Position numbers and translations under genes: made by a program
DNA from: Moniliophthora roreri
Taxonomy: Eukaryota > Basidiomycota > Agaricomycetes > Agaricales > Marasmiaceae
Length of the DNA stretch: 64,000 nt
NCBI GenBank assembly: GCA_001466705.2
Contig: LATX02000057.1
Coordinates: 186,001-250,000, forward strand
Direction: 5' to 3'
In this document: positions 22,790-35,404 of the stretch, piece by piece
Layout: each line of letters starts with the position of its first letter
Numbering within the stretch: the stretch's first letter is position 1
Notes under the pieces: model-generated
Told to the model about the DNA's origin: nothing
Databases searched by the model: none
The model's input: only the letters and a program-made list of their open reading frames with translations

Positions 22790-23742
22790 TTAGGCGAGAG
22801 TCACCCCTGCGCCCACCAGTAAAAACAACGTAGCAGAGATGGACATGGGGCTGTAGTGGGCTACACCGTTGGAATCAGAGCCGGTGGATGTAGCGGTCGG
22901 AGAGCTCCCAGAAGTCGCGGAACGGGAGGTCGACGAATGCGACGATCCATTCAATCTCTTCGCGTTACGCTAATCACGAGAGTCATTAAGAGAACATATT
23001 ACAAGTGACTGTGCGTACCACAAGTCCATCTATTGTCTCAAGGGCACTGTTGTTTGGGTTGATGACACCGACTCCTCCTACACCGCAAGTGTTATAATCA
23101 AAGAAGAACTGAGGTCGTGCTGAAGTGTCGTAAGTAAAAGAGCTGGATACGGAACCTGACGAAATGAACATACGCCAATTCGTCCCATTAATAATCGGGA
23201 TTGCAAGTATCCGATCTGAGGGGGAAGAGCCAGGGGAGATATCGCGGAAACCAGAATTGAACCCACTGATAGAGGAGTTCACTATGTTCACTGGAACACA
23301 CGGTCTAGACGACAGGGAAGGACTCAGTCGTGGGATCAAAGCGGATGACGGGAGAAGCACAGCGATACTTACGCGGCGAAACTAGACTCGATGGCCGTAA
23401 GGTTGCCTTGCGTGACTGTTCATGAAACGTGGCGCGTCAGAGAAGGTTGAGAGACGTAGGGGGGCTTGACTCACAGTTGAACATCACGGTCTTTCCTGGT
23501 TGTGCAAAAATCACGTTAGGCGTGAACGTTGTGGTGTTGGTCGAGTTAACACCAACTACAGGCATATGAGTCACGAAAGAGAGACAAGGCGGGTTGAATC
23601 ACCTTGTACCCATATCTGGCTATCATCCTGGCCTTGAGCCTGAGTAAAAACAAACGCAGCAACAATCTGTGAATGATTTAAGACAAGGAAAGCTTGGCTC
23701 TGAGGTACCACGAACCGTTAAGAGGGAGCGTTGGAAGCGCAT
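22790..23742 (-). CDS. Secreted cupredoxin-like, probably GPI-anchored protein
   Basis: Six exons: 23742-23716, 23666-23603, 23555-23475, 23415-23373, 23304-23019, 22969-22790; 226 aa. The spliced N-terminus MRFQRSLLTIVAAFVFTQAQ is a classic signal peptide, created by joining the 27-nt first exon to exon 2. The mature part reads as an extracellular cupredoxin-like domain: VGVNSTNTTTFTPNVIFAQP, GKTVMFNFTQGNLTAIESSF, CVPVNIVNSSISGFNSGF and a closing FFFDYNTCGVGGVGVINPNN. This is the fold of fungal 'extracellular serine-rich' proteins. The usual copper-binding His is not evident; the position after the hydrophobic strand reads LTAIESSF. The C-terminus is Ser/Thr-rich and ends in a hydrophobic tail (SISATLFLLVGAGVTLA), as expected for GPI attachment. 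Likely at the cell wall; role unknown. Confidence 0.85.
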
Positions 23743-24824
23743 CGTTGGGTGGAAAAAGACGCGAGGCAACAGGGAGGGAGAAAACGAGCCTGAGGAAGCA
23801 AGCCTGAGAACGAAGAAGTCTTGGGTTTTTTGTAGTCTGGCGATAAAGCGCGTGCTTCTCGTGTTGCCCGGCTGCTCCGCCATCAACGTTACTACATCTA
23901 CCCTTGCCGTCTTCTCGTAACTCGAGCATCATCGTGTACGTCAGGATCGCAGCGGAATTTGAAGCTGCTGTTGGAAAAGTCCTGAAAAAGGTAACAATCC
24001 AGAGTTCGACGAAGAGCTGAAGATGAGGAGGTACCAGTGCAGATACGCAAGAAGCCTTGAGCTCGATGCATTGACGGGGATCACTAGTCGCAGAAGGTGA
24101 AAGGACGTGTGGTGTCGTACAGGTCATATCAGAATTCATTAAGCATGGGTGGTGATAGGGGATGAAAGGATGCATGGAAGGATGCAGGTCCCAGTCATGT
24201 CTCCTGGAGAGCTTTCTGGTCAGATTTTCACATTAATTATTGCAGCACTGCAAGGCTACACACCTGTGCACCAGAATAATTTTGCTAAAATCCTCCCAAA
24301 ACTGTCTGGCTTTCTATTGTCTTGAATATCTCATAAGTCCTCCTTGAAGTTTATGGATGGTCCCGAGGAGTGAAGCTCCCGGGATAGAAGCTCCTAGAGG
24401 ATTGAACATGCTGTAATTAAGAGAAGATAGCAGGGTTTATGAATAATCAATCATTCCAAACTTCGGAGAGTCAGACGCAGTTAGGACTCGTGTCGGCCCT
24501 GAAGTCGACCGACACGGCAACCTAGAAGCTACAGTATGAACTGCACAATCCTATTGTATAAGCCAAAACATGCGACTTGATAAAATACACAGTACACTAT
24601 ACAACAATCCAAGAAACGCTCCAGTGTGTACGTGGCTCAATCATCAGGACCCTATGTCCGTCTTAAATATACGCCGCACTTGTATATTATATATCTATGT
24701 ACTTCCGTGGCCGTAAACTGGGGGCTTATTACCTGGTGCTTATAGTGATCGATAAGTGAAATACTTTCCATTCCGAACGAAAGGGAATACTTACACAACT
24801 TGGCGAGATTGCGCCTTCCGGTGT
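23743..24824. other. Intergenic region upstream of the cupredoxin-like gene
   Basis: About 1.1 kb. An open frame of 165 codons on the minus strand (24175-23678) overlaps the cupredoxin start in another frame and looks like chance. Otherwise nothing is recognised. Confidence 0.55.
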
Positions 24825-26983
24825 TTAAAGTACTTGGGTTTTAGCCTTCGCAGCTCGTCTCCGGGCTGGACGTGAAAGTGCTGAAGGGTCGTGGTAATGT
24901 ATTTCTTCATCTTCCACCCCCGATTTGTCCTGCCCCTCGTCTGGCTTTCCGGTGTCATCTTTCTGAACAAAGCATTTCGGGAAAGCACCATGAGGCCGAT
25001 ATGCTTCATTCGCCTGTACCTCCTTTATAGCGGCATCTGTATCACTCTCGTGAACCTCTTCGGCACCCTTTGTCATCCGTTTGCCGTTATCGCAATGCGT
25101 CGGTCCTTCCTGACAACTTTCTTCCTCCTCTCTGTCGACCTCCATACTACTTCGGGTAGCCTCTTGAACGAGTTTTTCCCTTCTTTTGCTCTTGCTGCGA
25201 CGTTCATTGCCATCTAGGTCATTCATCTCTTCCTCCTCTCCAGCGGCCTCAGCCTCATCAACAATCTCTTTTTGTTTTCCCTTGCCCCTATCAACTCGCT
25301 TGGGCCTAAGATCACGCTCTCCATCTGATGCTTCCTCGTCTGTAGCTTCCTCTGTCCTATCCATGTCATCCACTTCGAGACTTGTCTGTCTCTCTTTGCT
25401 CTTCTCACCTTTGGATCCAATAGATTTGCGTAGCGAATGACCAGAGGAAGCGGCTAAAAGCTGCGATCCAAGCTTCGGTGCTACAGCCCTTCTCGTTCTA
25501 GGCCGTGGAGGTATAGGTTTCGTGCCCTCGAACATTTCAAGAGTCGAGAGGTCAAAGAGAGAGGATGTACTTGCGCCAAATTTGGACAATGATTCAGTGA
25601 GACGCCGCCTGGATTCTGTTGCTATCTGTAGCCGACGGGTTAAGGGGAAACTATCCACATCCGGCACAGAAGGTGGAGGAGGGGTGTCACTCCGCGGTGA
25701 AGGTACTGAGGGAAAAGTCAGGATTGAAGGTTCTGGAGGAATAGATGGTTGTAGCTGAAGTGCTTCGGGGGGACCTTCAGGCGCAGATGGCATTCCGTCT
25801 GAAATGACACCCGGATCGCCTCCTCCAGCAGAGGACGAGCCGCCAGGTTGTCTCCCAGGCTTTGAGATGATTCGAACTGGGGATCGTAGATCTACATTCG
25901 ATGACGAACGAAGTTGACCCTCGCGCTGACTGCGTCCGTACACTACTTCCATTCGCTGGCGAACGTTTTCCACTATCCTGATGATGAAAGTCATTACGAT
26001 CTCGACAGAAAATCTAAGTCAAAATACCTTCTGGTCGCTTCCAGATCATGAATATTTCCTGGAGAATTTAGCGAGGCCAAAGCAAACGCCTGCAGCACCG
26101 TCTCCCATCCAACAGGTTCTAAACGATTCTGCATGCTCGGGGGGCGTGGAGGTGTGAGAAATGCCAGAACTGCGAGAGTACTATGGAGAACGTGATTCGC
26201 TGTGAGGGTCAATGAGGAGAGAAAATGCGGAGGATCGGGGGCAGGTGGCGATTCAGGATCGGAGTCTATATCGTTGAGGCCATGTCCACCTGGAACATTG
26301 TGTGAAGACGTATCTGCGTCTGTCTGGGTGTTGGTGGTGAAAGGTACAAACGACGAAGGCGTGGTAGGTTCTTCTGCGAGTCTTGGGCCGAGGGTAAAAA
26401 GCGGTTCGCTGTGAGATAGCGACTGAGAGTGCATATGAGGCTCAAAGCCTTGCTTTTGTATATGATTTTCCAAGAAAGAAGCGATATGTGCGACCTCGTC
26501 CTCAAAACCCCATTCTGGAACTGGTACATCGTTGAGAAGAAGAGGCCAGCGGGTCCAGTTATCCTTGGAAGTTTGATTTTGTTGTGTAGTCGGTGATCTA
26601 GCATGCTCTCCTCCAGATACTGAAGGCTCCGGTGTAACAAATGAATTCGAAATTCGGGAAGGAGGCTCGCTAACCCGTTTGCGTTTAAGAGATTTCCGTT
26701 GACCGGGTGAAGGTGGTCGAGATAGCGGCGAAGAAGGAACCCATGGCTGGAGGTCACTAGGTCCTGCATCATGCGTCAAGGAAGCCTCATCGCACCAATT
26801 GTCCAATTCCTCATCCTCGTCCAGGTCGTCCGAGTTTTCATCTTTTCCCTTCAAATTCTCCTGGTGTTGAGTGAGCTGTGTGGTGACATCTAGCGTGTTG
26901 CTGGTACGGAGGGCACGAAGAAGAGAAGAATATTGTGTAAGTTCTGCATGGAGAGCCGCTGGTACTAGTTTTCGTTTGCCCAT
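24825..26983 (-). CDS. Probable RRN9-domain nuclear protein
   Basis: Exons 26983-26028 and 25977-24825 (50-nt intron) give 702 aa. The first 120 residues carry MGKRKLVPAALHAELTQYSS and later WTRWPLLLNDVPVPEWGFED; the latter resembles the end of the RRN9 domain, found in a subunit of the yeast RNA polymerase I upstream activating factor. If right, the protein helps start rRNA transcription in the nucleolus. The rest is typical of a disordered nuclear protein: acidic stretches, KRKR- and RRRAAKAKT-type basic signals, and a long Ser/Pro linker. A helical block LTLTANHVLHSTLAVLAFL precedes the intron. An in-frame ATG at 27034 would add 17 residues; 26983 was preferred because MGKRK looks like a natural start. 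The family call rests on a short motif. Confidence 0.6.
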
Positions 26984-27177
26984 CTTTTTCGAACCGGAAC
27001 TGGTCCGTGCGCAGTGAATGACTCGCGTTCCCACGATCGAGGTCGGGTATCCCGAACTCCTGTGTTGTCGTTCAAGGTCCGAAGCTCAGCGCTCTATAAC
27101 ATAAATTGATCCCCTCTCATAGATAACGACCAGCTACAGTGATTCCATATCTTTGCTCTTTCCCACCCTCATCCAAG

Positions 27178-29216
27178 ATGTTCAGACTCTCAAGGCCAGC
27201 AATTCAGTGTCGCCGACACCTTCAACGATCTACGCAGCCATTTACGCGTTCCGTTTCGAGTACGTACATTTGTGGATCTCTGAATTACAAGATGCTGACT
27301 GGATGAATCCACAGAGTTCGTGAGCTTTAACTGGGAGGTTGGTGAAGTCATACTCAAAGTATATATGGCCTCCGGAACTTATAGTCGTGTCCAGGATCCG
27401 TTGAACCTTGAATCTCTCCTCACCGAAGAGGAACTTGCTGTTCAGTACGCGACCGTATCCTTCATTTTACACTTTTAACTCAACATTCCCTTTTCCAACA
27501 GGAAGACTGCACATGACTTCTGTCAAGTGTGTGTTCCCAGACTGCACGAGTTTGGAACAATGTACCAATCGTTTAACAGGAGAATCTAATGCCCAAAGTA
27601 TTGGAAGGCTGGCGGACCGAACGTAAGCTTACTATCACTTGCTCTCTTATGATTGTTGCTAATCCCTCGAATATGTACATAGAGTTCAATCACGACATCC
27701 TACCCGGAATGGGTAAACTCGGCCTCTTAGGACCTACAATTCAGGGTTACGGATGTGCAGGTGTCAGTCACGTTGCGTATGGTCTCATAGCTCGTGAACT
27801 TGAGAGGCAAGTATACAATGTGAGGTTCACGGAGACCCGCTTCATGAAAGAACACGCTTTATAGGGTAGACTCGGGATATCGATCAACCGCCTCTGTCCA
27901 ATCTTCCCTTGTCATGCATCCAATTTACGAGTTTGGCTCAGAAGCTCAAAAAGAGAAATACCTTCCTCGTCTTGGTACGTATCCCTAAGCACTCCCGTGG
28001 ATCTATCCTGAATGTATACATTTGCAGCGAAAGGAGAGCTGATCGGAGCATTTGTGAGCACCAATTTTGTCTTCTCCGTGATATACGCTGACATTTCCTT
28101 TCAGGGTTTGACTGAACCGAATCATGGCTCCGACCCCGCCAGCATGCAGACAACTGCAGAAGAAGTTGATGGAGGATTCATTCTCAATGGTAGCAAAGCA
28201 TGGATATCCAACGCCCCAGTTGCGTGAGTTGTAGACCTTGGTCCCTAAATACCCTCGCGTGACGCTGTTCCCTAGCGACATATTTGTGATCTGGGCCAAA
28301 TGCAAGTGGGATAGCAAAGTCCGAGGCTTCCTCGTCGAAAAGGTGACGCAAAGAAGCTGAATTTGGAACGCCAGCCACCCTAACCGCGAAATAGGGAACC
28401 AAAGGATTGTCCGCTCCTGCTCTGAAGAACAAGATCTCTTTGCGGGTCTCTTTGACAGGCTCCATCGCCATGGACTCTGTACGAGTTTCCCATGATGGTC
28501 TTTTGCCAGAAACGAAGGGTCTAGGATCTGCCTTCTCCTGTCTTAACTCCGCCAGGTGCTTGGCTCTCGAGATCTGCCAGAACAGGTACTAACTCGTCAT
28601 ATCCAGATACGGTATCTCCTGGGGTGTAATGGGCGCATTAGAAGAGTGCCTGCACAGAGCCCGCCAGTATGCCCTGGAAAGACACCAGTTTAATAGACCT
28701 CTAGCTTCCTTCCAGCTCGTACAAAAAAAGCTTGCCGAGGCCCATACGGAGATTGCTTTGGGTCTTCTCGCCAGCTTGCAAGTAGGAAGACTCAAGGAAA
28801 AAGGTGCGCTAGCACCCGAGATGGTTAGTATGGTGAAGAAGAACAACTGCGGGAAAGCGCTGCAACATGCGCGGATTCTTCTTGATATCCTCGGTGGCAA
28901 CGCAGCTGCAGACGAGTACGAAATATTATTACAAATCCCCAGATGGCTGCCGCTGACCTCGATGTATCTAGGTACCACATTGCCCGACATGCTGCTAACC
29001 TCCAAATCACCAACACATATGAAGGTAACCTACGCATCCTGTCATTCTCCTTCGACGTGTGATTGATCCTGTTTCTCCTTCCCGCAGGTACCAATGTAAG
29101 TTTCAAGAAACACGTTTTGCCTTTTTCCGTCAGTTCACGTCAATGTCGCTTTATAGGATATCCATGCCCTCATTTTGGGCAAAGCGATAACCGGAATTCC
29201 CGCTTTCGCCAATTGA
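27178..29216 (+). CDS. GCDH: Glutaryl-CoA dehydrogenase, mitochondrial
   Basis: FAD enzyme that oxidises and decarboxylates glutaryl-CoA to crotonyl-CoA in lysine/tryptophan breakdown. Fifteen exons: 27178-27259, 27315-27337, 27395-27444, 27502-27526, 27580-27622, 27683-27806, 27865-27974, 28028-28053, 28105-28223, 28276-28342, 28395-28555, 28607-28915, 28972-29024, 29088-29095, 29157-29216; 419 aa. The Arg/Ser-rich leader [18 protein letters not shown] is a mitochondrial presequence. Diagnostic blocks: [89 protein letters not shown], and the catalytic-base region [15 protein letters not shown]. The donor after 27806 is GC rather than GT (GCAAGT), and exon 14 is only 8 nt. The gene at first looks broken by stops but is intact when spliced. 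Confidence 0.95.
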
Positions 29217-31848
29217 GATGGATGTCCGAGGATGCCCACTTGACGGGACCGCAGATTGACACGGAGTTGGGGTTTGTTGGATATCATTGGCTTCCTCAGC
29301 ATCCAGACAGGACTACGGGGGCAATGTATTTAACGATGGTAGAGCATCATGTCCGACATATGGGTTGAAAATGGGTTGAAAATAACTAAGTAATTATATT
29401 CGGACTTAGCTTTACTGCAGAATCCCCTGAAGATCCCGATAGTGATGCGATATGAAGGAGTAATTCGACGTGCTAAAGACTGACGAGATCAAAAAGATAC
29501 TGAATAACTATCGCGCCTCAGCAGAGTCCACGAACCAACATCAGATAACCGCCCAATTGTATCTGCCGCTTGAGCGACAGCGTGAGAGCGTCGAGCTTGA
29601 GGAGTGGGAATTTGGAGGGGGGGGAATAAAAGTTGAATGTAATCCAGATTCCAGACCTTCAGCTTCAGTGGATCTTCCGTCTTGGCATGGTAGGCGGTGT
29701 TCCAAGTTAGGGTGGCGCGCAGGATACGAAAGAGTGCTCGATAAATAATAGCACTGAAGGAATATTGACAGGGTTACCTGCACTGCATATACAGCCCGCG
29801 TGAAACAGTGGGTATATCTCCTTTCCAAACTTCAAGACGCATCAACGCCTTCTTGCCCCTTTGATGGAAAACACGTAGTACCGGAGGATATTGGACAAAA
29901 CTCGCGGCTTTGAGTTTGGAAAGCGTCGAATTCTAGCAGTGCATACACTAAGACAAAGCCAAAAGCACGGGAACTCGATGTCAAGTATAGCCCATCGAGG
30001 GTATTATCAGAGAATAAGCAGCATCCATAGCGCAGCCACGTTCTGGTATCAGCTTGTCCCGAGCCCTGGAGATCAAAGTCATAGGGAGCTCCCGTTCCGA
30101 AGCGTTTGGTGTTAGCTGGAAGATTGAGGGTCCGGCTCGGGGTCTCCGCGCATCAAAGTTCCAGCAGATTCCTTCATTGAAACCAACTACACTACTTGCT
30201 TGCTGTCAACGCCAGTGGAGCCACTGGGAGACGTATTCAACAAGATAGTCATCAGAGAATTTCGCCTCCGCATCATTATGGCACTTTTCTCTTGCGAGGG
30301 ATGTACCATTGCAAGTGGCTCTCTCAAGCCGGCCGACTTCCCAGACAACTGTCAAGTTTTGAAATGAATGAAGACAGGAATTTTCGGGGATCTCAGGACG
30401 TAAGATCTAGACCAGTGAATATCTTTGGAGGCTGCTCAAGAAGATCCGGAATACAGAATTGAAAAGGAAAAATTTACGCCAGGCCGTCGCAGAGGTCGAG
30501 CATGCTCTCGACTCGAAAGTGTAATTTCCGTAGATATGGTTCCTTAATCGCCATAATCTGACATTGGACCGAGAGTGTGACTATCTGCGTTGCAAGAGAC
30601 GATCCTCTTCCTATTTGTGCTACAGTCATGATATGAAGGACCACTGGAGGCAAACTGGAGATGCCTAGGACAGCAAGTGCTAGCCGACTCTGGATTAGCA
30701 ATCCTCTGTCCAAAAATCTAAGATTCTGGAGAAGCTGTCGACGACAATCAAGGCACTGGATTGCTGGTGAAGTAGAGCTGCGATGCGAGGGAAAGACCTG
30801 ATAGTCACAGTGAGAGGCCTTCGGGACAGTGGGTCTAGTCAAGGTCTAGTCATCGGACTCCGGTGTCACTGAAATATCATATATCGGCGACGAAAGGAAT
30901 TGGATGGAGCGGAGACATCGAGGAAAAGAAATCGCATAATATCTGTATGGCGGAATATTGGGGTATGGGGAAGGATGAGAACACAAGATCGTGGTGAACG
31001 TATATAGAGACGACGGATCTAATGGTATCAGTTTGAAGCGCCCAAGCTTTGAAGCTCTTGTCAGCCACCAACTCGGCCATTCTCGGCCCTCGGATGCGGG
31101 GGATAGTTTTGTTTTTGGAACAAACTCGCTGAATATACCAGATTCTTCATCCAACTTAGCAACTTCATGTTTTCAATCAAACCTTTTCCTGTTAGTATCA
31201 AACATTCACACCCTTTCTCGCTAAGTAAAACGACATCCGTCATTGGTTCAACAATATTCTGAAGAAATATAAACTAGGTTGTCAGAATCAGTGGAGGCTA
31301 TTGCCTTCCGCATAAGCGACACAACTGTCAAACAGGCTGTCTACATTGCATCTCGGTTACCGAAAGTACATCCTCATCCGATCCGAATGTCAAGGAGGTT
31401 GAACTTAGGCAACTAAGAAAGGTATCTTCATCGTGAGTCCCCTCCGTCATTTGCCGGGAGCAACAATCTTGACTCGAGCGTCATTTCTTAAAAGGTGAAG
31501 TCGAGCGCCGTAGGAACCGTTCGGCTCGGACACCAATTGAAATCCGACAATGACTCGTTGCAACCCCACCTGAGCTTGAGCGCAAATCACGCACGTAATT
31601 ACGTTGTATTCCTCAACTTCTTTTACAGCTATGATTTGATGTTAACCTTTTCTCCGTTGTCATAGTCGCGTCTTAATCTCGTAGCCAGAAAACTTCTGTC
31701 AAATAGTCAATTGACCCGAATTGTGCCTTGCGCCGAGTTGGAATGATCATCTCTCCTCAGGGTTTGAGATCTTACCTGAACAAGAAGGCGGGCAGACGAC
31801 AATCCCGCCGGTTTTCGGAGCTGCATCATGAGATCTTTAGCGGAAAGG
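29217..31848. other. 2.6-kb gene-poor region
   Basis: No complete gene model could be built. Two stretches look mildly coding: plus strand about 30150-30381, open and ending ADFPDNCQVLK, and minus strand 30842-30474, ending in ESMLDLCDGLA. Neither has an ATG start in frame or a recognised relative. They may be decayed exons. Confidence 0.5.
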
Positions 31849-31856
31849 TATAAAAG
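31849..31856 (+). promoter_or_regulatory. TATA box of the Myb gene
   Basis: TATAAAAG, 71 bp before an ATG at 31920 and 156 bp before the start chosen for the Myb protein at 32005. Confidence 0.5.
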
Positions 31857-32004
31857 GCCTGGGACCGTCTTTGTGACTAGATTGTTCTCACTCTAAGTTC
31901 TCGTTCGTTCCGCAGCATTATGATTTATACAGGTTCACCGTCAGCCTCTTGGAGTCCTGAGGGCGGCAGGTACTCGATGCAAAGTCCGTGGCAATTCCTT
32001 ATTA

Positions 32005-32963
32005 ATGACTCCGAAGGCTCATTTAACTGGTCCAGACTATTCAGATAACGACGACTGCCACAATATGCCAGAAGATCAAACTGTAGATTCTGACTCAGGC
32101 AGGTCGAATCACCGTAGGACAACGCGAGGGGCCTGGTCACCAGAAGAAGACGCGTTATTAATACAAGCCGTTCACACTTTTGGCAGTCGGTATGTCTTGC
32201 ACCATCTGCGACTCGAGCAGGAGATTCAATTTGGATCATAGGTGGTCTCTCGTGGCCGGAATGGTCAAAACGAGATCGAGTACCCGTAAGATCTCAGTGT
32301 ATTCTTCTCCTGATTTGTCTGACATTGTCTATAGAATGTGCTCGTCGGTGGTGCGATACCCTCGATCCCAGAATTGACAAATCACCATGGACGCCTGAAC
32401 AGGTGCAGAATTTCTGTCATTCGAGGACAAGTCTCAGAATTGACTGCTTCGATGCAGGATCAACTATTACTTCAGGCGGTGGAACAGTATGGCCGAACAT
32501 GGGCCAATATTGCTAAGACTTTTTTTCCTGGACGTACAGGACTTGCATTGAAGAATAGGTATTTCACACGCATTTCATGGTGCTAAGACTAGATAACGAA
32601 CCTTCGCATAGGTACACGGTGATAGGAAAACCGAGAACTCCTACCAGCACTAGCAGTTCTCCGGAGTATATGCACCCAAGTTTATCGCCCGCAACACCGT
32701 CTCCTTATTATCGAAATGAGCAGTGGGCCAATTCGCCGCAAACAGTGGTCTCATCCTGGACTGTTGCAACCAATAACCAGCAAGCATCATACCCGCAGCC
32801 ACAGCAGTGGCAGGGCTCATCTGCTCATCTAATACATACTCATGAATACTATCCCCCCGCAAACCCTGCCCATCCACATAGCATGCCATATACCGGTGGA
32901 AGAGACGCCGCCTCGGAAGCATATATGCAACAAATGATGCATTCACCCAATATGTACAGGTAG
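32005..32963 (+). CDS. R2R3-type Myb transcription factor
   Basis: Exons 32005-32189, 32242-32285, 32335-32402, 32458-32558, 32612-32963; 249 aa. Two Myb repeats are assembled across four introns. Repeat 1: RGAWSPEEDALLIQAVHTFG joined to RWSLVAGMVKTRSSTQCARRW. Repeat 2: KSPWTPEQDQLLLQAVEQYG followed by RTWANIAKTFFPGRTGLALK and NRY. Each has the expected regularly spaced tryptophans and a helix-turn-helix. The Ser/Pro/Gln-rich tail, ending MQQMMHSPNMYR, looks like an activation region. By family it is a nuclear DNA-binding regulator; targets unknown. The start is uncertain: an ATG at 31920 lies closer to the TATA box, but its frame closes after 42 codons and no convincing splice joins it to the Myb frame. 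Confidence 0.82.
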
Positions 32964-35404
32964 ACCCTAATTATTATCATAACACTTAATTTATCGCATT
33001 TTCTTCCATTCTCGTCGCTGTTGATGCGCTCGCCGACCCGTGACTCTCCTTGGTTATTTGAGATGCTCCAAGCATGACATCCTATGCCACAGCATTTGAA
33101 GTCTTAAGGGCGGGTCTCGAGTTGCATTGTACTAGTAGGGAATAGTAACGTCACTGAAAGACGCCGAGCGCGGACATGTAAATGATGTGCAACCTTGTGG
33201 TCAGGGTCTTGGGGAAACTAGTCCTGACTGCTCTAGTTTTAAACATGAGCACAACTAGCAACAAGATCTTCGCATAACCTGTGCTGATAAGCTATTGTGT
33301 ATTTGTTTATGAAGCCAATACAAATTAATTCGAGACGAGGTTGTCCAGAAATTGCGACTGCGCCGCAATACAAGTGTGAATCGAATAATTCACATCTCTT
33401 GATTGGCAACATCCCAGAGAAACACATTTGTTTGCCGATGAACTTGCGGCAAACGTCAACCTGTGTGAAAGTTGCAGGAAAAAAAAATGCTAGATTCTCA
33501 TCAGCGAGCATTTCCTCGCTACAACACGCGATATGTAATACTACCACTGACTAAGGACGGCAATACTGCTTACCGGGAGTTACAGGACCATTTACCAGCT
33601 GGAAAACGCCTCGAGGAGATACGAATGACTGATTCTTTCTGGCAGTTGTGGGTATACGACTTGATCCTTTGATATGTCAAGCTGAGTGATAGCCTGGCTC
33701 GCCTTGACCTCCGAGTCCTTAACGCACCTCAGACACTGTGGGGTCGAGGAAGAGGTGACATCAACCTAGGGCACACTGCAGTCCTATGCACCGTATGCGG
33801 AAAAGCCGTAGGTGAATCTGTCGAGAAAGGCGCCGGAAATACTGAGCAGCTGATTCATCGTGCATTCATCTCTTTGCGTCGAGAAAACCTGGTCGATAAC
33901 AAAGTGCCGTATCGTTGGATCCCTTGCGATGTCAAATAGACCAACAGGATCTCTAGTTTCGTATGGACCCCGGAGAAATAATGTCCAAGACAGTGGTAGT
34001 TCCACCCCAAATCATATCGGTCACGGTGGGACTCTGAAGCCCAAGTTATGCTATAAGTAGCGCCAGCATGAGTGAAAACCTGAGTACGGCGACCCTTCTG
34101 CGTTTCGTCTCCAAAGCCGGAAAAATCGCTGCTGTTAGATTTTTTGCGAACGATCAACAGTACCGCAGTAGGATCAGTAGATCGCTTCGGAGCGTATCGT
34201 CCTGCTCGAGCGCTAAATTTGAAGCGATATATGCATAGCGCCGCGTACGCAGATCAACTCTGAGAAACCGTGTTTCCAGCCTTGGTATTCCCCCGCCTCC
34301 GCATATTTCGTCTCAGAAAAACGATCCGAAACCCGTCAAAACCGCCGCTGTACATGCTTACCTTCTAGTGGCCTGTACATCTCAACGAGAAGGGGATAAT
34401 AAGTATATGATGACCCAACGAAGATAGAAGGATCGAGAGTCAAAGACACGTTCGAATCATCTTGCCTCTTGGTCATGACTCGTCCCAGAGCCGACTTTTT
34501 CCTTCACCGAGTAATGATTTTGAGGCTGTTGCTTGGCTGACATAGTTCGAGAGTTGAGCGCGATTCATGCAGTAAAAAGGATCCCTGCCCTACCAAGTGA
34601 AGGATTAGTATTAGTAAGACTCCGAGGATTCCGGAAGATTGCTGAAGGCTGAACAGGCTCTACAGCGGAGACTTGGCTAGGAGCGTTTATGCCTATGGCG
34701 CACACCCGGGGGCCCCCCATTTCGCTGCCCATTCACGGATTCGGAGATAGACAACGTTTGGCAGCTTGAAGGGAAGACATATTGAAGCACGGGCCGATTG
34801 TCTGTGGGACATCGCAAGAGTAAAATGAAGTTGGCCAACAAGGTAAAGCACGATCCTCGGGGTTCTGAGCTTTCCTGATAATTCATTGGGTTGACGGAAT
34901 CAGCGCCCTTCACGACCTGATGAAAACCGTCAGATTCTAATCATCAATTCACCATACCGGATTCTGAACCAACCAAAAACATTTGAATGCCGTCAACGCA
35001 AAGACCAAGGACATGCACGGGATTCAGTCAATATATCACCTAAGGGTAGCCATTGACAGTTGGGAGAATTGTATGGATTTTGGCGATGCACGAGCTCGGG
35101 CGGCAGTGTAGTTCCCAGCTCCAGTCATTCGTCTGCTAGCGGCGTAGCTCTGGAAACAGACGTCAACAATTGCGCAAGCGAAGTGCGAGGCTATCATAAC
35201 AAGTTTGCAAGAGCTGATGAGCAGAGACTCACCATAAAATTGATCAAGGCCGTAGCCCGTTGGTATTGTATGATCTATGTGAACTATAAATGTTATTGTT
35301 GATGAAGATACATAGCCTGCGCGCTTGTTGAGAAGCGCGCCCAGAATAATCGGAACAACACGTCACAATATGGTTCAAAATTTTCATCCATCTCCCCGGA
35401 GACG
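32964..35404. other. 2.4-kb gene-poor region
   Basis: Only unconnected short frames. The minus-strand stretch 34157-33784 has some coding flavour in overlapping frames (for example GPYETRDPVGLFDIARDP) but no start, splice structure or known relative. It may be a relic. No repeat structure was noticed. Confidence 0.5.

Noticed and set aside
23678..24175. 165-codon minus-strand open frame next to the cupredoxin gene
   Set aside because: It overlaps the first exon of the cupredoxin gene in another frame and has no domain, signal peptide or splice sites of its own.
27527..27622. Apparent stop codons and frameshifts in glutaryl-CoA dehydrogenase
   Set aside because: Introns 27527-27579 and 27623-27682 remove them and restore [20 protein letters not shown], so the gene is intact.
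33784..34157. Overlapping minus-strand frames with protein-like stretches
   Set aside because: No start codon, consistent splice sites or family match; reported only as a possible relic in the gap entry.
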